From: Roseateles toxinivorans
GTDB taxonomy: Bacteria; Pseudomonadota; Gammaproteobacteria; Burkholderiales; Burkholderiaceae_C
Length of the DNA: 64,000 nt
Reading direction: 5' to 3'
NCBI RefSeq assembly: GCF_004362525.1
Contig: NZ_SNXS01000001.1
Location: forward strand, 857,510-921,509
Below are positions 15,792 through 23,805 of the stretch, in pieces. The notes under the pieces were generated by a model that did no database searches, had not been told where the DNA came from, and saw only the letters and a program-made list of their open reading frames with translations. The translations under genes were made by a program, and so were the position numbers. The first letter of the stretch is position 1, and every line of letters starts with the position of its first letter.

Positions 15792-17453
15792 TCAACTCTT
15801 GGCCGCGGCCTGCTCCTGCAGCTCGCGCCACATCACCTTGCCGCTGCCCGACTTGGGCAGGGCGGCAACGAACTCGACGATGCGCGGGCTCTTGTAGTGG
15901 GCCATCTGCCCGCGCGACCAGTCGATGATGTCTTGTTCTGTCACCGTTCCGGCCTGGCCGGCCTTGAGCACCACCAGCGCCTTGACGGTTTCGCCGCGCC
16001 GTTCGTCGGCCACGCCGATCACGCAGGCCTCCTGGATCGCCGGGTGGTGGTACATCAGCGCCTCGACCTCGGCCGGCCAGACCTTGAAGCCCGAGGCATT
16101 GATCATCCGCTTGAGCCGGTCGGTCATGAAGAAGTAGCCGTCTTCGTCGATGCGGCCAAGGTCGCCGGTGCGCAGGAAACGCTTGCCGTCGAGTTCGACG
16201 AACGCAGCCGCCGTGGCCTCGGGCTGGCGCCAATAGCCCTGCATCAGCTGCGGGCCGTGGATGATGATCTCGCCCGTGTCGCCCTGTGGCACCGGCTGCA
16301 AGGTCAGCGAATCCACCACCCGGGCATCGACATCGAACACCGGCATGCCCAGGCATTGCGGCTTGGGGCGATGCGGCGGGTTGATGTGGGTGGCGGCCAT
16401 GGTCTCGGACATGCCGTAGCCCTCGACATAGTCCAGCCCGGTCAGGCTCTTGAGCTTGGCGCAGATGGCGGCCGGCATCGCCGCGCCTCCGCCGCGTATG
16501 CCGGCCAGGCTGCTGAGGTCGTACTCGGCGAGTCGAGGGTTGGACAGGAAGTCGATCATCATCGTCGAGATCGTCTGCCAGACGGTGACCTGGTAGCGCT
16601 GCATGCACAGGGCCGCGGCGTCGCGGTCCCAGCGCGGCAGGATGACGATGGTGGCGCCTATGTACAGCGGTCCGTTGAGGCTGCCCGACAGCCCGGTGAC
16701 GTGGAAGAAGGGCAGCACCGACAGATAGACCGCATCCTGCGTGCGACCGAACCAGTTGATGCCGCCCACCGCCGTGCTCATCACGCTGCGATGGGTGTGC
16801 ATGCAGCCCTTGGGCTGGCCCGTCGTGCCCGAGGTGTAGGGCATCACGCAGAGATCATCGGCGCCGGCGGTCAGCGGGCCGGGCTCGCGGCCGACTGACA
16901 GCATGTCGGCCCAGGCCGTCAGGCCCGGAGCCGACGCGGTGGAGCAGGGCGCGCTGACGAACTCGGGCACCGCGAACGAAGCCGGCTGGCGCAGATAGTC
17001 GCTGTAGGTGGCGACGATCAACTGCTTCAGCCCCGCCTGCCCCAGCTGAGGTTGCAATTGCGGCAGCAGATCCTGCGCCACAAAGGCGATGCTCGCGCCG
17101 CTGTCGGCCAGGTAGTGGCGCAGTTCCTCGGTCTGGTTCATCGGATTGACCGGCACCACCACCGCATTGGCACGCAGGATGGCGTAGAAGGCCAGCACCC
17201 ATTGCGGACTGTTCTGCATGTGGAGCAGCACCCGGTCGCCGGGCTTGACGCCGCAGTCATGCTGCAGATAGCCGGCGATGCGCTCGGCCTCGCGCTTGAA
17301 CTCGGCATAGCTCAGCGTCGTGTCGTAGAAGACGATGAAGGGCTTGTCCGGGTAGCGCGCCGCTGCTACCTCGACATTGAAGAACAGATTCGTCTGCGGC
17401 ACGCTCAGATGCTGCGGCAGACCTGGTGGCCAGTGCTTCAGGTGGGCTTGCAT
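15792..17453 (-). CDS. Long-chain-type AMP-binding acyl-CoA synthetase
   Basis: A 553-residue adenylate-forming ligase with the P-loop YTSGTTGQPKG at residues 206-216, the TGDLGRIDEDGYFFMTDRLK hinge region and the catalytic lysine in PKSGSGKVMWREL near the C-terminus. It resembles long-chain fatty acid CoA ligases but could use an aromatic acid. It is the first gene of the minus-strand operon and faces the IclR regulator across 183 bases holding two palindromic operator candidates. Two different CoA ligases alternating with two receptors suggests a pathway for two related acids, or a duplicated module. Confidence 0.88.
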   Translation of the reverse strand: MQAHLKHWPPGLPQHLSVPQTNLFFNVEVAAARYPDKPFIVFYDTTLSYAEFKREAERIAGYLQHDCGVKPGDRVLLHMQNSPQWVLAFYAILRANAVVVPVNPMNQTEELRHYLADSGASIAFVAQDLLPQLQPQLGQAGLKQLIVATYSDYLRQPASFAVPEFVSAPCSTASAPGLTAWADMLSVGREPGPLTAGADDLCVMPYTSGTTGQPKGCMHTHRSVMSTAVGGINWFGRTQDAVYLSVLPFFHVTGLSGSLNGPLYIGATIVILPRWDRDAAALCMQRYQVTVWQTISTMMIDFLSNPRLAEYDLSSLAGIRGGGAAMPAAICAKLKSLTGLDYVEGYGMSETMAATHINPPHRPKPQCLGMPVFDVDARVVDSLTLQPVPQGDTGEIIIHGPQLMQGYWRQPEATAAAFVELDGKRFLRTGDLGRIDEDGYFFMTDRLKRMINASGFKVWPAEVEALMYHHPAIQEACVIGVADERRGETVKALVVLKAGQAGTVTEQDIIDWSRGQMAHYKSPRIVEFVAALPKSGSGKVMWRELQEQAAAKS

Positions 17454-17481
17454 CGTGGGCTTCTGAGGACCAATCTTGATA

Positions 17482-17496
17482 TTCCGCTGAGTGGAA
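17482..17496. promoter_or_regulatory. IclR-type operator candidate, ligase side
   Basis: TTCCGCTGAGTGGAA is an imperfect 15-base palindrome 29 bases before the CoA ligase start. It matches a second site at 17607. IclR regulators bind such short palindromes in divergent promoters; the assignment to this regulator is inference. Confidence 0.55.
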
Positions 17497-17606
17497 CGCT
17501 GCGGCCAGTTTAGGGAGGCCCGAGGTCGCTGTAAATCGACCTAAGGGTAAGAGCTGATGCCAATCGTGCTGCTGCGGTCGCGTCGGCGACAGGAATCGAC
17601 TTAATA

Positions 17607-17621
17607 TTCCGCTCAGCAGAA
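17607..17621. promoter_or_regulatory. IclR-type operator candidate, regulator side
   Basis: TTCCGCTCAGCAGAA shares the left arm TTCCGCT and the palindromic layout of the site at 17482. It ends 15 bases before the regulator's ATG and just before its GGAGAG ribosome site, so binding here would repress the regulator gene. Confidence 0.55.
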
Positions 17622-17636
17622 AATTGGAGAGATTCG

Positions 17637-18464
17637 ATGGGCAGAAAGCGCAGCACCGGTGTGGCGCCGGCCACCCAGGCCGATCCGGCCGAGGACCGGC
17701 GTTTTGTCACCGCGCTGGCACGCGGCCTCGAGTTGCTGCGCTGCTTCAAGCCTCAGGACCGCTGGCTGGCCCACCAGGAGCTGGCCCGCCGCACCGGTCT
17801 GCCGCAGGCCACCGTCTCGCGGCTGAGCTTCACCTTGACCAGCCTCGGCTATCTGCGCCACCGCCCGGACAGCGGTGAATATGCGCTGAGTCCGGCCGTG
17901 CTGTCCCTGGGCTTCAGTGTGTTGACCAATTTCGAGGTCGGCCGCATCGCCAGGCCCTTCATGGAAACACTGGCCGAGCACACGCAGGCGGCCGTGTCCC
18001 TGGGTGTGCGGCACGACACGTCGATGGTCTATGTCGCCCATTGCCGCAGCACGGCGCGCCTGATTCTCGGCCTTGATGTCGGCACGCGGCTGCCGCTGGC
18101 CGAGACGGCGATGGGCCGCGCGATGTGGTGCTGCATGGCGCCCGGCATGCGTGCGCTGCTGGCGCAGCGGCTGGCAACACTTGACCCATCAAGCTGGCCG
18201 CAGCGGCAGGGCGCCTTGAAGCAGGCGGAGCAGGACTATGCGCGCCGCGGCTACGCCAGCTCCGAGTCCGAGTGGGAGAGCGAGATCGCGGCCATCGGCG
18301 TGGGCGTCGATCTGGGCGATGGCCGCGAGCCGCTGGCCTTGACCGTCGGCGGCGCCGCGGCACGGCTGACCGGCGCCCTGCTGCACGAGAACTTCGCCCC
18401 GGCGCTGATTCAATGCGGACGCGACATCACGGCAGCCATTCAGGCCGGGGACTGGAGTGATTGA
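17637..18464 (+). CDS. IclR-family transcriptional regulator
   Basis: A 275-residue regulator with GGAGAG ten bases before its ATG. The N-terminal winged helix covers about 20-85, with the recognition segment LPQATVSRLSFTLTSLGYL. The C-terminal effector-binding domain contains LGVRHDTSMVYVAHCRS and the AETAMGRAMW segment typical of the IclR family. Such proteins sense small organic acids and control divergent catabolic operons; here the target would be the CoA ligase/receptor operon on the opposite strand. The two TTCCGCT palindromes in between support autoregulation plus control of the operon. The effector is unknown. Confidence 0.88.
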   Translation: MGRKRSTGVAPATQADPAEDRRFVTALARGLELLRCFKPQDRWLAHQELARRTGLPQATVSRLSFTLTSLGYLRHRPDSGEYALSPAVLSLGFSVLTNFEVGRIARPFMETLAEHTQAAVSLGVRHDTSMVYVAHCRSTARLILGLDVGTRLPLAETAMGRAMWCCMAPGMRALLAQRLATLDPSSWPQRQGALKQAEQDYARRGYASSESEWESEIAAIGVGVDLGDGREPLALTVGGAAARLTGALLHENFAPALIQCGRDITAAIQAGDWSD

Positions 18465-18522
18465 GTCGCGGCGGCTCGGCGCGCCGGTAGGATGCGTGCC
18501 ACCGCATACCGACAGGCCAGCC

Positions 18523-19599
18523 ATGAGCTCCGATGAAATCAAACCGAATCCGCCGCTGGAAAAGCGGGTCTTGCTGCTGCTGGTGCTGGGGGTGTCGCTG
18601 GCCCTCGGCTGGATACTGCTGCCGTTTTTCGGTGCCATCCTGTGGGGCGCCATCATCGCGCTGCTGTTCGCGCCACTGTACCGCTGGCTCTTGCCTCGCC
18701 TCAAGCAACGCCGCACCACCGCCGCGCTGCTGACATTGCTGGCGGTGCTGCTGATCGTGGTGCTGCCGTTTGCGCTGGTCACCGCCTCGCTGGCCCGCGA
18801 GGCCGCCCTGGTATATCAACACATCCAGACCGGTGAATGGAACCCGGCCCAGTATCTTCGCAGCGTGTTCGATGCGCTGCCGGCCTGGATGGCGAGCCTG
18901 CTCAATGACTTCGGCTTCAGCGACTTCGACGCGCTGCAGCGCCGGCTGGTGGCCGCTCTGGGGCAGGGCAGCCAGTTCATCGCCACCCAGGCCTTCAGCA
19001 TCGGCCTGAACACCTTCGACTTCGGCGCCAACCTGGTGATCACCCTCTATCTGGCCTTCTTCCTGATACGCGACGGCCGCGGCGTGGCCATTGCCGTGCG
19101 TGACGCGATTCCGCTGGCGGCCGAGCACAAGCGGGAGCTGGCGGGCAAGTTCATCACCGTGGTGCGGGCCACCGTCAAAGGCAATCTCTTGGTGGCGGCT
19201 ATTCAGGGGCTGCTCGGCGGGCTGGCGTTCTGGTATCTGGGCGTCGGCGCCGCCTTGCTATGGGGCGTGCTGATGGCCTTTCTGTCTCTTTTGCCGGCGG
19301 TCGGCGCCGCACTGGTCTGGGTGCCCGTCGCAGCCTTCTTCGTCATGACTGGCGCCATCGGGAAAGGCCTGGGCCTGGTGGCCTACGGCGTACTGGTCAT
19401 CGGCCTGGTGGACAACCTGCTCAGGCCGATTCTCGTCGGCAAAGACACCCGCATGCCCGACTACCTGGTGATGATTACCACGCTGGGCGGCATGGCCGTG
19501 TTCGGCATCAACGGCTTCGTCATCGGCCCGGCGATCGCGGCGATGTTCATTGCGGTGTGGCATATCTACGTGGTGGCCAGGGCCTCAGGCGAGGCCTAG
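18523..19599 (+). CDS. AI-2E family (PerM-like) transporter
   Basis: A 358-residue polytopic membrane protein. I use ATG 18523 (MSSDEIKPNPP); the frame extends upstream to 18457, but the extra residues look non-coding. There are about seven to eight hydrophobic helices: two near the N-terminus, a long amphipathic middle (about 95-165), then the conserved ATVKGNLLVAAIQGLLGG and a C-terminal DNLLRPILVGKDTRMPDYLV, which is the signature of this family. Members have been linked to autoinducer-2 export (TqsA), Na+/H+ antiport or general efflux, so the substrate cannot be given. This is the last gene of the core-like left part; mobile-element remnants begin right after it. Confidence 0.88.
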   Translation: MSSDEIKPNPPLEKRVLLLLVLGVSLALGWILLPFFGAILWGAIIALLFAPLYRWLLPRLKQRRTTAALLTLLAVLLIVVLPFALVTASLAREAALVYQHIQTGEWNPAQYLRSVFDALPAWMASLLNDFGFSDFDALQRRLVAALGQGSQFIATQAFSIGLNTFDFGANLVITLYLAFFLIRDGRGVAIAVRDAIPLAAEHKRELAGKFITVVRATVKGNLLVAAIQGLLGGLAFWYLGVGAALLWGVLMAFLSLLPAVGAALVWVPVAAFFVMTGAIGKGLGLVAYGVLVIGLVDNLLRPILVGKDTRMPDYLVMITTLGGMAVFGINGFVIGPAIAAMFIAVWHIYVVARASGEA

Positions 19600-19626
19600 G
19601 CAGCGGGCCTCGTTGTTGTCGGTTTG

Positions 19627-19860
19627 GGTGACAATGATTGTTATGTCAACTTATGTGCGGGCCGTTCTGAGGACCGACCCAGCTCGGCTAGCTAGTTGGC
19701 CGGACTAAGTGAACTCTGTACCGATGCTCTCTTGGACGCCCCAAACGGCCAGCGAAAACTGCCCGTGGCCGGCTCGCACAACATTCACCTCCACTGGCCG
19801 CCACGCACAGACTTCACTCTCAACTGGCCAGCTCGCACAGACTTCACTTTCAACTGAATA
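19627..19860. mobile_element. Probable insertion-sequence end remnant
   Basis: No gene is seen between 19600 and 20300. This part starts with TGACAATGATTGTTATGTCA (19629-19648), which contains the palindrome ACAATGATTGT, and continues into three 30-base direct repeats. Multiple short repeats inside the ends are typical of IS21-family elements, but no transposase gene is left. The call rests on layout alone. Confidence 0.35.
19766..19856. repeat. Three tandem direct repeats of about 30 bp
   Basis: The shared word GCACA(GA)CTTCACT(C/T)TCAACTG recurs at 19776, 19805 and 19835; the first copy is the most diverged. Each copy is followed by CTGGCC or CTGAAT. Spacing is 29 and 30 bases. They may be transposase-binding repeats or the remains of iterons. 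Confidence 0.7.
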
Positions 19861-19893
19861 GCACGCCCAAGGCGCGCAGGATGTCCTGAGCGG

Positions 19894-19906
19894 TTTGTTA
19901 AAGAGC
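19894..19906 (-). promoter_or_regulatory. Orphan rRNA-type boxA
   Basis: On the minus strand this reads GCTCTTTAACAAA, a perfect match to the boxA antitermination signal of rRNA leaders. A 14-base palindrome GGACCGAGCGGTCC (19908-19921) lies just upstream of it on that strand. No 16S gene follows; the next sequence is the 30-bp repeats. It may be a displaced rRNA leader fragment. Confidence 0.5.
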
Positions 19907-19923
19907 TGGACCGAGCGGTCCAC

Positions 19924-20301
19924 GGTGCTGGCTTGTCATCAAGTTCTCGCCGCTCGACTTACGGCGGATTTGAAGTCGGAGACATCGAGAACCGTGTCTA
20001 GGCTGTCTGACCAGAAGCAATCGCCACAAGCTTCCGATTCTGCGACTGCACACTCTGCCAAGCAATCGGGTGACCGCAGATGTAGTGGCGCCACTTCGCA
20101 CAACGCCCAATAGAAGTTCGCCCAACTCCGCTGGCTGCTGTTTCGTGGATCTTCCATCAGTGAGCCGTCCTACGCGTTTTTCCTATCAAGAAGCCCGAAA
20201 AGGCGACTGCATCTCAGCGCCAAGCATGGTCGGCCGAAGCTGAGATGTCCAGGCGCCCCCTCAGGGATGGCCAACCAGACTGAGCAAGTGCGACTTGCAT
20301 A
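19924..20301. other. Gap without a convincing gene
   Basis: The only candidate is a 72-codon minus-strand frame (19939-20157, starting MEDPRNSSQRSW) with no recognisable domain and no clear ribosome site. No toxin gene is seen downstream of the antitoxin-like gene at 20302. I see no tRNA. Confidence 0.4.
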
Positions 20302-20640
20302 TCAGGCGCAAACACCGCTGGCCATTCGTTCGAGATGCGCAATGAGAAGCTCCAGGCCACCCGGTCGGCCGACGACATCAAGCGGCCGATCGCCAAGGCT
20401 TTCATTAGGTTCGATTAGCCAGGCAGCGAGCCAAGGTTCGGGATCACCGTCCGCGAACGTCCATAGGATTGCCAGTAGACGCTCGTACGTCGGCGTACCG
20501 GCAAACGACTCCAGCCGATCCAGCGCGGATCGCTGAGCTGTGATGAAAGTGCGAATGACGGCGTTGCGGTCCAAGGCGACTACCTCATGAGATGTGCGGC
20601 GTTCACTTGGTTCCCGCCCCACACTTCTCAATTGCCGCAT
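20302..20640 (-). CDS. MbcA/ParS/Xre-type antitoxin-like protein (DUF2384)
   Basis: Up to 112 residues. The C-terminal half matches the toxin-binding domain of the Xre/MbcA/ParS antitoxins: YERLLAILWTFADGDPEP, then AWLIEPNESLGDRPLD and PGGLELLIAHLERMASG. Such proteins usually pair with a RES-domain toxin that degrades NAD+, encoded directly downstream. Here nothing like a RES domain follows, so the antitoxin seems orphaned. The start is uncertain: ATG 20640 overlaps the preceding gene by 38 bases and gives a basic N-terminus, while a GTG at 20622 or a TTG further in are alternatives. No full Xre helix-turn-helix is evident, so it may be 5' truncated. Confidence 0.6.
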   Translation of the reverse strand: MRQLRSVGREPSERRTSHEVVALDRNAVIRTFITAQRSALDRLESFAGTPTYERLLAILWTFADGDPEPWLAAWLIEPNESLGDRPLDVVGRPGGLELLIAHLERMASGVCA

Positions 20641-20908
20641 TCATGTCGTCAATTGAAATCCGCTTGGATTGCGGGCCAAACATACCTTTAAGCGTCTTAA
20701 GCGAATCTCGTTCTTGGATGGGGATATCCTCAACTCCCGTCATGAAGGCGTGGACCGCACGGTCGCCGGCCAACTCCAGCGCAGTCAAGCGATCGTAGTC
20801 AGGGCTACCGAATTCACGCTCAACCTCCGGTATGTCAAGCCTGTCGACATCCTGCTGTGAGGGGCGATCTTTACCCGCCCTACGCTTCATGTCACTACGC
20901 TTATCCAT
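20603..20908 (-). CDS. Hypothetical protein with antitoxin-like tail
   Basis: A 101-residue charged protein starting MDKRSDMKRRAGKDRP (an internal Met at 20890 could also start). The C-terminal stretch SLKTLKGMFG...ISIDDMNAAIEK resembles the tail of AbrB/MazE-type antitoxins, where a SIEEMNEAI-like segment contacts the toxin; I do not see the N-terminal AbrB fold. It is upstream of, and overlaps, the MbcA-like gene, so the two are likely co-transcribed. Function unknown; a toxin-antitoxin link is only a guess. Confidence 0.45.
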   Translation of the reverse strand: MDKRSDMKRRAGKDRPSQQDVDRLDIPEVEREFGSPDYDRLTALELAGDRAVHAFMTGVEDIPIQERDSLKTLKGMFGPQSKRISIDDMNAAIEKCGAGTK

Positions 20909-21164
20909 CTTTCAATCCGTACTCTCATTGCTGCGCGGCCACTCAGGAATTGCCACATGTGCTCCGGGCGGCACCGGCCGGAGCAGCCATCTGGCTACAC
21001 GCTATCACTGAGCAACGCCTATGTGGCCGAAAAGACCTGTCACACCCATGGGAACGCCGGTTGTATGCATTTGATACCGATGAAAAGCGAGAAATTTTCC
21101 AAGGCATCGGCCGGGATCCGGCGCTATTGCCTAGACAACGGATCTTGGGGAATATCGACAGTTG
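20909..21164. other. Intergenic, nothing recognised
   Basis: The stretch between the divergent small gene at 20908 and the TcmP promoter contains no frame with a credible product and no RNA gene that I can recognise. Confidence 0.4.
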
Positions 21165-21193
21165 TTGACCATAGCCCAGTGCTGGCATACTGG
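21165..21193 (+). promoter_or_regulatory. Sigma-70-like promoter candidate for the first tcmP
   Basis: TTGACC (21165-21170) and TACTGG (21188-21193) are separated by 17 bases and lie 24 bases before the start of the TcmP gene. The -35 box is near consensus, the -10 box only fair. Confidence 0.4.
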
Positions 21194-21216
21194 TTGGATA
21201 TACAGCTTCTGAAGTG

Positions 21217-22440
21217 ATGCAGCGTATGGACGATGTCGTGGCCCCCTTGATTCCGGCAGCCTATGACGGGCGTGAGCAGGCGCTCGTCAAGCATCGGCTG
21301 CTAGAGGACTATCTCGAGAAGCTCTTCCTCATCATCGGCATGGGGTCCAAGAACGGAGGCGCCAGCATTGAGCTCTGCTACGTCGACTGCTTCGCTGGCC
21401 CTTGGGGCGACCCGTCTGAGGACATGCAGTCCACGTCGATCGCGATCTCGCTGAAGACGCTGGACACCTGTCGGCAAAAGCTCGCGAGCATGGGCGTGTA
21501 CGTCAAGATCCGAGCCCTGTATGTCGAAGCCAAGGCGTCGTCGTTCCGCAGGCTGCAGGCCTACCTGGCTACTGGCACGCCGCGCAGCATCAAGTCGCGC
21601 TGCATGCAGGGCGACTTCGTGGCGCTGCGGGAGCAGATCCTCGAATGGGTTGGCCCGGATGCCTTCACCTTCTTCTTCATAGACCCGATGGGCTACACGC
21701 CGATCGCCGTGCCCATCTTGGCGCCGCTGGTGCGCCGGCCAAAGTCAGAGTTTCTGATTAACCTGATGTACGAGCATGCCAACCGCGCGATGTCGATTGA
21801 AGGCATGCGGCCAACAATGGCGACCGTCGTTGGCGAGGATCTTGATGTGGAGGGTTTGACGCCACAGGAGCGCGAACGTGCCTTGGTCCATGCGTACCGC
21901 AGGAATCTCAAGCTATGCGTTCCTGAGTCTAAGTCGCGCCCAGCAAGAGCTGCGCACGCTCGAGTGTTGAACCCAGAGCGTGACCGCACGAAATACCACA
22001 TGGTTTATCTCACCTCGCATCCGAAGGGTGTGGTGGAGTTCATGGAGATTTCGGAGAACGCCGACCGGTTGCAGTCCAAGGTGCGGGCCGTGCTGCGCGA
22101 TCAGAAACAGGTCGCATCCATGGGCACGGACTTGCTGTGGGCGCCGGGCACAATGGTCGACTTCGAAGCTGGCCATGCCTCGGCTGCCGAAGTTGATCTG
22201 TTCTGGCAGAAGTTTCTGAGCGGCGGCGATCGACACATCGACATGGCCACGTTCGCCGACATCTTGGAAGAGAAAGGCTGGTTCATCGGTGATCTGCAGG
22301 CCTCGTTGGTCCGGCTGATCAAGGCCTGCAAAGTAGTGAATCGCACGGCAGACGCAAGCCGACGCTACAAGCACCCTCTTCACTTTGACGTCGGCGGCGG
22401 TGAGACCCTGGGCTGGATCGGCGCGACGTCTCTGTTTTAG
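21217..22440 (+). CDS. tcmP: Three-Cys-motif partner protein TcmP (copy 1)
   Basis: About 407 residues; starts at GTG 21214, ATG 21217 or ATG 21226 are possible and I use 21217. The N-terminal half has TcmP features: LVKHRLLEDYLEKLF, the Rossmann-type segment YVDCFAGPWGDP, which resembles an S-adenosylmethionine motif I, and later FTFFFIDPMGY. The middle and C-terminal parts are less conserved. TcmP proteins are named for their co-occurrence with DUF5131 (phage Gp37/Gp68-like) proteins that carry a three-cysteine motif; the activity is not established. It is convergent with a second TcmP gene 15 bases away, whose operon contains the three-Cys gene. Two diverged TcmP proteins around one three-Cys protein is odd. 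Confidence 0.72.
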   Translation: MQRMDDVVAPLIPAAYDGREQALVKHRLLEDYLEKLFLIIGMGSKNGGASIELCYVDCFAGPWGDPSEDMQSTSIAISLKTLDTCRQKLASMGVYVKIRALYVEAKASSFRRLQAYLATGTPRSIKSRCMQGDFVALREQILEWVGPDAFTFFFIDPMGYTPIAVPILAPLVRRPKSEFLINLMYEHANRAMSIEGMRPTMATVVGEDLDVEGLTPQERERALVHAYRRNLKLCVPESKSRPARAAHARVLNPERDRTKYHMVYLTSHPKGVVEFMEISENADRLQSKVRAVLRDQKQVASMGTDLLWAPGTMVDFEAGHASAAEVDLFWQKFLSGGDRHIDMATFADILEEKGWFIGDLQASLVRLIKACKVVNRTADASRRYKHPLHFDVGGGETLGWIGATSLF

Positions 22441-22455
22441 CCGCCGACATGGCGC

Positions 22456-23748
22456 TCAAAGAAAGACGATCGGCCGCTGCTGGCCGGCAGTCAAAACGTC
22501 GTCAGGACGCAAGGTCGAGCCGCGGATTCGTTTGCCGCCGCCGGCTGCGGCAGCCGCGCCAATGTCACCGTTGCGGATCGCAGCGTCGAGCGACTGCCGG
22601 ATCATGTCGGCCGTACCTGGCGTAGCGCTACCAATCTTCTCCAACACATCACCGAATCGCGTCGGCTTGCCTAGGTCGTAGATTGCCGGTACGAGCTTGG
22701 CGGCCAAGCCGTCCAGGCACCGCTGATTTGCAATGGCATCGAAGTGATGTGCTTCGCCGAGGTCGAAGGTGTCCTGCCCGGTCGCGGTTCGATCGGAGTT
22801 GGTCCTGTAGCCCAGGGTGAAGATGTCTGGCTCCAGGTAGTGCGAGAAGTGGTTCGCGTTCTCCCAGTGGAGTTCCATCATCACGTCGCGCGCCTTGAAG
22901 CTGTTGGACAGGTGCACGAGCCAGTAAGTCCAGGACGTGCTGCCCATCGGCGTGATGTAGAAGATCGTGTAGTGCTTCGCGCCGCTGATTTCGACCAGGC
23001 CCTTGGCGAGGTTGCGTTGGATCGCCGAGCGCCAGACATTGCCTCCGGCCGCCTTGAGCTGGTCGAGGGAATCCCAGTCGATGTAGCGGGCCAACCCGAT
23101 CTCCTCGAGCTTTTTTCGGCTCTGCTCGGTGTTACTCAGGAACGTGACCAGCGAGTCCACGTTGAAGGTCAGCAGCACCTCTGCGCCTTTAACGCTCGAG
23201 AAGATCGTCTTGAGCAGCGGTGCCGGCACCTGGTCATACGAGTATTGATCGAGCAGAAAGATCGCACGTTCTCCGCCGGCGCGCTTGCGGATGTCGTTGA
23301 TGATCGGGCCGACCCGCTCCTGGAACGCGCCTTGGAGCAGCTCAATGTCCCGGCCAATTCGGCTTGGCTCGACGGTAGCGCCGACCAGCTTGCTCAGGTA
23401 CGCGAAGTTCCCGCGCTTCTTCTCGACGAAGTAATACTTGGCGTCGACGTGGCGCGGCTTCTGGCGGCCTACGTTGAGAACCACTTGTTGCTCGGCCACT
23501 GTCTTCATAGCAATCAGCGGCGAGCCATCATGGAAGTCGCCGGCGTTCTCGCCTGAATACTCGCCACCGCCGGCGAAGCCATCCACGACGGAAAGCGTCA
23601 GCTTTTCGATGAGCACGTTGCTCATCAGCACCTGGATGTACCGCTCAAGGTAGCTTCTGACGATCTGGTGCTTGACCAGACTGTGTGGATCGATAGGCGG
23701 GGGACAGCTGCCTACGTGCCAAGAGTACTTGTCGTCTCGTTTGACCAT
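22456..23748 (-). CDS. tcmP: Three-Cys-motif partner protein TcmP (copy 2)
   Basis: A 430-residue TcmP homologue, diverged from the copy on the other strand. Matching landmarks are HSLVKHQIVRSYLERYIQ, VVDGFAGGGEYSG (the DxFAGxG-like loop) and ERAIFLLDQYSYDQVP in the place where copy 1 has FIDPMGY. The C-terminus ends in a Gly/Ala-rich linker and a short basic tail. It is third in a minus-strand run LexA-like repressor - three-Cys protein - TcmP, 57 bases behind the three-Cys gene, so regulation by the repressor's damage-responsive operator is likely. The biochemical role of TcmP is unknown. Confidence 0.75.
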   Translation of the reverse strand: MVKRDDKYSWHVGSCPPPIDPHSLVKHQIVRSYLERYIQVLMSNVLIEKLTLSVVDGFAGGGEYSGENAGDFHDGSPLIAMKTVAEQQVVLNVGRQKPRHVDAKYYFVEKKRGNFAYLSKLVGATVEPSRIGRDIELLQGAFQERVGPIINDIRKRAGGERAIFLLDQYSYDQVPAPLLKTIFSSVKGAEVLLTFNVDSLVTFLSNTEQSRKKLEEIGLARYIDWDSLDQLKAAGGNVWRSAIQRNLAKGLVEISGAKHYTIFYITPMGSTSWTYWLVHLSNSFKARDVMMELHWENANHFSHYLEPDIFTLGYRTNSDRTATGQDTFDLGEAHHFDAIANQRCLDGLAAKLVPAIYDLGKPTRFGDVLEKIGSATPGTADMIRQSLDAAIRNGDIGAAAAAGGGKRIRGSTLRPDDVLTAGQQRPIVFL

Positions 23749-23805
23749 CGTGGGTGGCGCAGTGCGGATGCCAGATCCTAACCGCGCGGTTCCACGCTGA
23801 TCAAC

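Noticed and set aside
15763-16608. Upstream extension of the Bug receptor frame at 14776
   Set aside because: It is antisense-frame sequence inside the upstream CoA ligase gene; the signal peptide begins at 15762.
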